A DNA stretch of 64,000 bases from positions 6,510,001-6,574,000 of the forward strand of contig NZ_FMIB01000002.1 in the NCBI RefSeq assembly GCF_900091475.1, read 5' to 3'. The stretch comes from Micromonospora chersina (GTDB taxonomy: Bacteria; Actinomycetota; Actinomycetes; Mycobacteriales; Micromonosporaceae). The translations under genes were made by a program, and so were the position numbers. Shown in pieces: positions 59,709 through 64,000 of this stretch (its first letter is position 1; the number at the start of each line of letters is the position of its first letter). The notes beneath the pieces are model-generated. The model saw nothing but the letters and a program-made list of their open reading frames with translations. It searched no databases and was not told the DNA's origin.

Positions 59709-61490
59709 TCACCCGAGGTGGTAGACCAGCACACCGTCGATCTCCTCCCGGGTGATGCCCAGGCCGTCGACCGGCCGGGCGGCGATGCCCTCCCACGGCG
59801 TCCCGGCGGCCCGGTCGGGCATGGCCACCACCGACCGGATCCCGATGCCGCGCAGGTAGGCCACGCTTGTGGGATCGGGGAAGGAGGCCGCCGCCGTCCG
59901 GGTCTGCGCCAGGGTGGCGGGCTCGAAGCCGGCCAGCCCGTTCGCCACCCGGGGGAACCCGTCGGTCGTCCACAGCATGTAGTGCAGGTCGTTCGTGCCG
60001 CCGATCGGCAGCAGCAGGACGGGTTCGTCAGCCGCCCGCAGCGCGGCCGGTGGCCGCGGCACCTCCGGGTGCGGCGTGCGGTTGACCCCTTCGAGGGCGA
60101 CCAGGGCCAGCGGTACCAGGAGAACCGCCGGCGCCAGGAGCCGCGTCCACCTCGTGGTCGGCGGCCGTCTCGACTCGGCGATCGCCGTCACCAGGCCGGC
60201 CGCCAGCACCGCCAGCAGCAGGCTGGTCCAGTGCATCATCCGGCCCGGCGTCCGCAGTGCGTCCCAGCCGGGCAGGTGCCGGGACAGCGTGAGGTAGCCG
60301 GGGTCGCCGTCGCCACCCAGCGTGGCGCCCAGCCCCAGCAGCACCGTCCCGAGGACGCCCAGCCCCAGCGCGATCCGCTGCCGCACCGGGTAGACCGAGA
60401 CGAACAGGCCCGCCATGGCCATCCCGATCAGGGCCATCCCGGGCAGCAACGCCATCTCGGGGGGCCAGGACAGCTGTTCCCGGGCCGCCGCGTGCGGCTC
60501 ACCCCACAACCAGGAGTCCGCCGGCGCGGTGACGAAGCCGATCAGCGGCGGCGAGAACATCTCCGTCCAGTCCAGGGACCGCACGGCCTGCGGATTGAGG
60601 TCCACCACCCGCAGGTAGACCAGCCCCAGGAGCAGCGTCACCGCGCCGAAGACGAGCCCGCCGGCCAGGTCGGCCAGCAGCAACCGGCGGCCGAACGGGG
60701 CTCTCTCCCGCCGCCACCACGACCAGCCGTAGCAGCCGGCGGCCACCAGCACGGCGGCGAGCAGGAAGTAGACAAGTGGCAGCCCGATGCCGAAGCCCAG
60801 GCTCACCTGCCAGGCGGCGACGACCCACCCCGCCAACGCCCACCCCGGCCGGCGCCGCTCCGGCCGGTACCCGTGCCGCAGCGACCAGCCGTGCCCGCGC
60901 GCCAGCATCGCCAGGGACAACGCGATCCCGCCGCTGGAGATGATGTTCAGGTGGCCCGCGTGCGCCAGCCGCCACGGCGCGTACGCCCACGCGACCCCGG
61001 CGACCGCACCGCCCCACCGGCCCGCCCCGAGTTGCCGGACCAACGCGTACGCCCCGACGAACGCCAGCGCGTGCACCAGCACGTACATGAGGTTGTAGTG
61101 GACCAGGGCGGCCTCGAAACCCGAGCCGAGCGCGCCCATCGGGGCGTACCCGAGGAGGGTGTCGCTGTAGGCGAACGTGTACCGCTCCGGGTAGAACGTG
61201 TTCGAGTGCCAGAGGTCGAGGGGATGGTGCACCAGGGCGTGGCCCGCCCAGGACATCTGCCACGCCTGCAACGTCGGGTCGCCGAGGTCGCCGGGCACCG
61301 TGCTCGCCGGATGCCGCATCGTGGGCCAGGTCAGTGCCACCGCGAGCAGCAGGCCACCGACGATCGCACCGGTCCATTCGTGGCGCAGCCAGCGCCACCA
61401 CGCCCGGCGGTCAGCGGTCGGGGCGGTGGGGGTTGGGCTGTGGCCGTCGCTCGCGGCGACCGGCCGGCCGTCGGCGGCTCGGGTGGACAC
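59709..61490 (-). CDS. Multi-pass membrane protein, GT-C-type glycosyltransferase-like
   Basis: This 593-residue protein has about 11 transmembrane helices and a soluble C-terminal domain (residues about 490-593). The first external loop contains GDLGDPTLQAWQMSWAGHAL, consistent with GT-C enzymes whose catalytic acidic residue sits in the first loop. APWRLAHAGHLNIISSGG and LIGFVTAPADSW are further loops. The enzyme would use a lipid-linked sugar, probably supplied by the GT2 protein encoded 35 bases downstream. The start is GTG 61490. The family is uncertain; similar proteins are often annotated only as hypothetical. Confidence 0.75.
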   Translation of the reverse strand: MSTRAADGRPVAASDGHSPTPTAPTADRRAWWRWLRHEWTGAIVGGLLLAVALTWPTMRHPASTVPGDLGDPTLQAWQMSWAGHALVHHPLDLWHSNTFYPERYTFAYSDTLLGYAPMGALGSGFEAALVHYNLMYVLVHALAFVGAYALVRQLGAGRWGGAVAGVAWAYAPWRLAHAGHLNIISSGGIALSLAMLARGHGWSLRHGYRPERRRPGWALAGWVVAAWQVSLGFGIGLPLVYFLLAAVLVAAGCYGWSWWRRERAPFGRRLLLADLAGGLVFGAVTLLLGLVYLRVVDLNPQAVRSLDWTEMFSPPLIGFVTAPADSWLWGEPHAAAREQLSWPPEMALLPGMALIGMAMAGLFVSVYPVRQRIALGLGVLGTVLLGLGATLGGDGDPGYLTLSRHLPGWDALRTPGRMMHWTSLLLAVLAAGLVTAIAESRRPPTTRWTRLLAPAVLLVPLALVALEGVNRTPHPEVPRPPAALRAADEPVLLLPIGGTNDLHYMLWTTDGFPRVANGLAGFEPATLAQTRTAAASFPDPTSVAYLRGIGIRSVVAMPDRAAGTPWEGIAARPVDGLGITREEIDGVLVYHLG

Positions 61491-61559
61491 GGATATGCAT
61501 GATCCTCGATGCTAGCCGCGTTGTCGACGGTCGGTCCGAAGTGTGGACTCGCGGAGTGG

Positions 61560-61880
61560 TCAGTCGGAGCTGGTGACCCGGGCGAGCATGATGCCGCCGG
61601 TGATCATCGCCAGCGCGGTGAAGCGGCCGACGCTGACCGGGTCCTTGTGCACGACGATGCCGAGCGAGATCGCGCCGATCGCGCCGATGCCGGTGAACAC
61701 GGCGTAGGCGGTGCCGACCGGCAGGTCCCGCATCGCCCGGGAGAGCAGGTAGACGGCGGCGGTTCCGAGGATCAGGCAGAGCAGGGTGGGGCCCGGCCTG
61801 GTGAAGTTCTGCGTCGGTCTGATGGTCTGCGACCAGACGATCTCGACGAGACCGGCGAGCACCAGGGTGAGCCAGCTCAT
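61560..61880 (-). CDS. SMR-family small multidrug transporter
   Basis: This 106-residue protein has four helices and the SMR signature: the membrane-embedded acidic residue E13 in LVLAGLVEIVWSQTI, PVGTAYAVFTGIGAIGA in helix 3, and the closing helix ALAMITGGIMLARV. The WSQTIRP sequence resembles the SugE/Gdx side of the family, which exports guanidinium or quaternary ammonium compounds. ATG 61880 overlaps the azoreductase stop (ATGA), so it depends on that gene's translation and on the TetR-type operators upstream. Confidence 0.88.
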   Translation of the reverse strand: MSWLTLVLAGLVEIVWSQTIRPTQNFTRPGPTLLCLILGTAAVYLLSRAMRDLPVGTAYAVFTGIGAIGAISLGIVVHKDPVSVGRFTALAMITGGIMLARVTSSD

Positions 61881-62558
61881 GCCGGCCGCCGTGCGGTGCT
61901 GGCCGCGGGGGTGGCCACTTCCCGCGCCAGTGCTTCCGCCGCCTGCCGGGCTTCGGCGTACGACCGGCGGTAGGCCTCGCGCCAGTGGTCGAGCGTCGGG
62001 TCCACCGTGGAGTTCACGAACTCGGCGTTGACGAAGGTGACGTCGTCGACCTGGAAGTGGCCGTGGAAGAAGTCGCGCAGGTACCGCTCGTGGTGGTCGA
62101 AGGGCTCCCGGGGGGTGCCGGGGGCGTAGGAGCCACCACGCGCGCCGGCGACGGACGACCTTCAGGTCCAGTCCGGCGCGCGGGAAGGTGACCTGGTCGA
62201 TCCACAGCTTCAGGCTCGCGGGGACGGAGAAGTTGTACATCGGAGCACCGATGAGCAGGACATCCGCGGAGATCAGTTCCGCGAGCAGGGGTTCCACCAC
62301 GGCCCACGCCGCCCGCTGCGCCGGTGTCCGCACCCCCTCCGCGAGGCTGCCGGGGTCGGTGATGCCGTGCGTCAGCGCGTGGTCGCAGATCTCGGTCCAC
62401 GCCTCGCCGATGACCGGGACGGGGGAGGCGGCGAGATCGCGGTAGGTGTACGTCGCGTCCGGGCGGGCGGCCCGCCACGCGTCGGCGAACGCCGCGCTGA
62501 GGGCGCGGGAGTGCGATGTCCGGCGGGCGCTGGTGTCGAGGTGCAGCAGGTGGGGCAT
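61877..62558 (-). pseudogene. FMN-dependent azoreductase (AzoR-like), frameshifted
   Basis: The first 132 or so residues read as AzoR (LLHLDTSARRTSHSRALS, LLIGAPMYNFSVPASLKLWI with the FMN loop). Near 62155-62160, after GLDLK, the frame shifts by one. In the new frame translation continues normally as VAGARGGSYAPGTPREPFDH, then ERYLRDFFHGHFQVDDVTFV and NAEFVNSTVDPTLDHWREAY, to a TGA at 61877 that overlaps the SMR start. One base gained or two lost would explain this. It is either a real lesion or a sequencing error. Without it the enzyme would be full length (about 227 residues). Confidence 0.8.
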
Positions 62559-62580
62559 GGCTTTCGGTCCCTACGCGAGA

Positions 62581-62605
62581 GGAAGTGGACGCAGTGTCCG
62601 GTTGG
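62581..62605. promoter_or_regulatory. TetR operator copy A
   Basis: ggAAGTGGACgcagtGTCCGGTTgg is 23 bases upstream of the azoreductase start and shares half-sites with copies B and C. Confidence 0.65.
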
Positions 62606-62619
62606 CTCCGACGCTAGCA

Positions 62620-62646
62620 GTTAAGTGGACGTCGCGTCCACTTAAC
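62620..62646. promoter_or_regulatory. TetR operator copy B, long palindrome
   Basis: GTTAAGTGGACG and CGTCCACTTAAC form perfect 12-base arms around a 3-base centre (TCG). It is the strongest of the three related sites in the divergent gap. Confidence 0.85.
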
Positions 62647-62663
62647 CGCGGCGGGGCTCACCG

Positions 62664-62688
62664 GTAAGTGGATGCCATGTCCGGTTAG
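62664..62688. promoter_or_regulatory. TetR operator copy C
   Basis: gTAAGTGGATgccatGTCCGGTTAg ends 9 bases before the TetR start codon. It has the same AAGTGGA...GTCC pattern as A and B. Confidence 0.7.
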
Positions 62689-62697
62689 GCTGTCGTG

Positions 62698-63273
62698 ATG
62701 GCGGAGAACCTCCTGGCCCCGGCCCCGGCGGAACGGGCCGACGCGGCGGCCAACCGGCGACGCATCCTCGCCGCGGCGGAACGCCTGTTCGCCGAGCGCG
62801 GGCCGCAGATCTCTATGACCGAACTGGCCGGCGCCGCCGGGGTCGGCCGGGCGACGCTCTACCGCCGCTACCCGGACGTCACCTCCGTCGCTGTCGCCCT
62901 CCTCGACGTGCACGAACAGGACCTCCAGCAGCGGATGATCTCCGGGCCGCCACCGCTCGGACCGGGCGCCTCGCCGCGCCGGCGCCTCCAGGCGTTCTAC
63001 GCCTCCATGGTCGATCTGCTCGAACAGCACCTGCCGTTGGCGCTCGGTGCCGAACAGGGCGCCACCCGCTTCGCCACCGGGGCGTACGGATTCTGGCGGA
63101 CCTTCGTCAGCTCCCTGATCCGGGCCGCCGGCCGGGAGGACGACGCCCTCGCCGACGCCCTGCTCGCGCCGCTCGCTCCCGAGCTCTACCGGTACCAGCG
63201 CCACGAGCGCGGGCAGACCGTCGACCAGGTCAAGAGCGCGCTCGCCCACCTGGCACAGGTCCTGCCCGACTGA
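62698..63273 (+). CDS. TetR-family regulator of the azoreductase/SMR pair
   Basis: This 191-residue protein has a HTH (ILAAAERLFAERGPQISMTE, then AAGVGRATLYRRYPDVTSV) and a C-terminal domain with AYGFWRTFVSSLIRAAG. The start of the protein, rich in Ala/Asp/Arg, is like the 57677 regulator, and the two appear to be paralogues (both have EQDLQ/ERALQ and GPPPLGPG/APLGPG segments). It probably binds the three sites upstream, controlling itself and the azoreductase/SMR genes. The start is ATG 62698. Confidence 0.92.
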   Translation: MAENLLAPAPAERADAAANRRRILAAAERLFAERGPQISMTELAGAAGVGRATLYRRYPDVTSVAVALLDVHEQDLQQRMISGPPPLGPGASPRRRLQAFYASMVDLLEQHLPLALGAEQGATRFATGAYGFWRTFVSSLIRAAGREDDALADALLAPLAPELYRYQRHERGQTVDQVKSALAHLAQVLPD

Positions 63274-63345
63274 GTTCGGTCGGGCCGGCCTCCGGGCGGT
63301 GTGAGATCCCTCCCCGGTGGGAAGGCCCGCACACCCGGAGGCGTT

Positions 63346-64000
63346 GTGCGGCACGTGCCGAAGACGGATGTGGTGGTGATCGGGGCCGGTCAGGCGGGCC
63401 TGTCCAGCGCGTACCACCTGCGCTCCTCCGGTCTCGACTTCGCCGTCCTGGACGCCGACCGCGCGCCCGGCGGAGCCTGGCGGCACCGCTGGCCGACACT
63501 GCGCATGGCGACCGTGCACGGGATCTTCGACCTGCCCGGGATGCGCTTCACGCCACCCCCGCCGGACGAGCCGGCCGCCGAGGCGGTGCCGGCGTACTTC
63601 GCCGACTTCGAGCGGGAATTCGGCCTCGACGTGCGGCGGCCGGTCGCCGTCACGGCCGTCCGGGACGCCGGCGACGGACGGCTCCTCGTCGAGACCGACA
63701 AGGGCACCTGGACGACCCGCGCCCTGATCAACGCCACCGGAACGTGGACCCGGCCGTTCGTGCCGTACTACCCCGGACAGGAGACGTTCCGCGGGCGGCA
63801 GTTGCACACCGCCCACTACCGGGGCCCCGCCGAGTTCGCCGGGAAACGCGTGGTCGTCGTCGGGGGCGGAACGTCGGCCGTGCAGCTCCTGGTCGAGATC
63901 GCCGACGTCGCGGCGACGACGACCTGGGTCACCCGCCGCCCGCCGGTGTTCCGGGACGGGCCGTTCACGCCGGAGCACGGTCGCGAGGTGGTCGCCAGAG
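63346..64000 (+). CDS. Flavin-containing monooxygenase-like oxidoreductase, 5' part
   Basis: This is the first 218 codons of a gene cut by the window end. FAD fold DVVVIGAGQAGLSSAYHL is near the N-terminus, PGGAWRHRWPTLRMATVHG follows, then INATGTWTRPFVPYYPGQ. A second nucleotide fold (RVVVVGGGTSAVQLLVEIA) binds NADPH. This matches the FMO/Baeyer-Villiger-like flavoproteins (CzcO/YUCCA type). GTG 63346 has GGAGG four bases before it; GTG 63355 is an alternative. It lies 72 bases after the TetR gene and may be part of the same regulon. Confidence 0.85.
   Translation, partial: MRHVPKTDVVVIGAGQAGLSSAYHLRSSGLDFAVLDADRAPGGAWRHRWPTLRMATVHGIFDLPGMRFTPPPPDEPAAEAVPAYFADFEREFGLDVRRPVAVTAVRDAGDGRLLVETDKGTWTTRALINATGTWTRPFVPYYPGQETFRGRQLHTAHYRGPAEFAGKRVVVVGGGTSAVQLLVEIADVAATTTWVTRRPPVFRDGPFTPEHGREVVAR

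Overview
The window is very GC-rich, uses GTG and some TTG starts, and carries actinobacterial gene sets throughout, including an Eis-like acetyltransferase, many TetR regulators and a TgpA/DUF58/MoxR operon. I infer a Micromonospora-like actinomycete chromosome. The species assignment is inference; no marker gene such as an rRNA is present. Layout. 1-8.6 kb (minus strand): the start of a transglutaminase-type membrane protein, a DUF58 protein, a MoxR ATPase and two large envelope proteins with fibronectin-III domains, one with a long repeat-rich proline linker. 8.8 kb: tRNA-Leu(GAG). 9-18.4 kb: small stress and redox genes, including an SRPBCC protein, a zinc alcohol dehydrogenase, a TMEM175-type channel, a DUF2267 protein, an aldo/keto reductase, a DJ-1/PfpI protein and the Eis-like acetyltransferase. 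18.5-35.1 kb: an apparent acquired biosynthetic gene cluster. 35.4-50.5 kb: a reductase, a cysteine-rich mini-peptide, a large secreted protein, a two-component system next to an ABC exporter, a shortened sigma factor, and assorted regulators and membrane proteins. 50.5-64 kb: a MerR-methyltransferase fusion, then drug and redox resistance units, several of them a TetR gene facing an enzyme or pump gene with palindromes between them. The cluster is the most unusual part. On the left (minus) side it has a KAS III-like acyltransferase, a DegT/StsC-type aminotransferase coupled to a radical SAM enzyme, a free-standing adenylation domain and an MFS exporter, with a GMC-type FAD oxidoreductase running the other way. 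On the right (plus) side it has a carrier protein-thioesterase, an Fe(II)/2-oxoglutarate oxygenase, a StrB-type amidinotransferase, an ornithine-carbamoyltransferase homologue, an EctB-like class III aminotransferase and a glycosyltransferase. There is no condensation domain. The enzymes suggest a small hydroxylated, amidinated or carbamoylated amino acid made on one carrier and joined to an amino sugar or cyclitol, possibly acylated by the KAS III enzyme. The product is not predicted further. The cluster edges and interior carry decayed genes: a DUF4396 tail and a transporter tail near 18.6 kb, a frameshifted ABC-2 permease near 20.2 kb, and a truncated inverted duplicate of the radical SAM gene. 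Regulatory palindromes are clear in several places: twin operators between a hydrolase and its TetR (45.6 kb), two TACCCC...GGGGTA sites before an MFS pump (56.1 kb), palindromes at a TetR/rhodanese pair (58.3 kb), and three copies of one operator between an azoreductase/SMR pair and its TetR (62.6 kb). The azoreductase has a frameshift. Both window ends cut genes.
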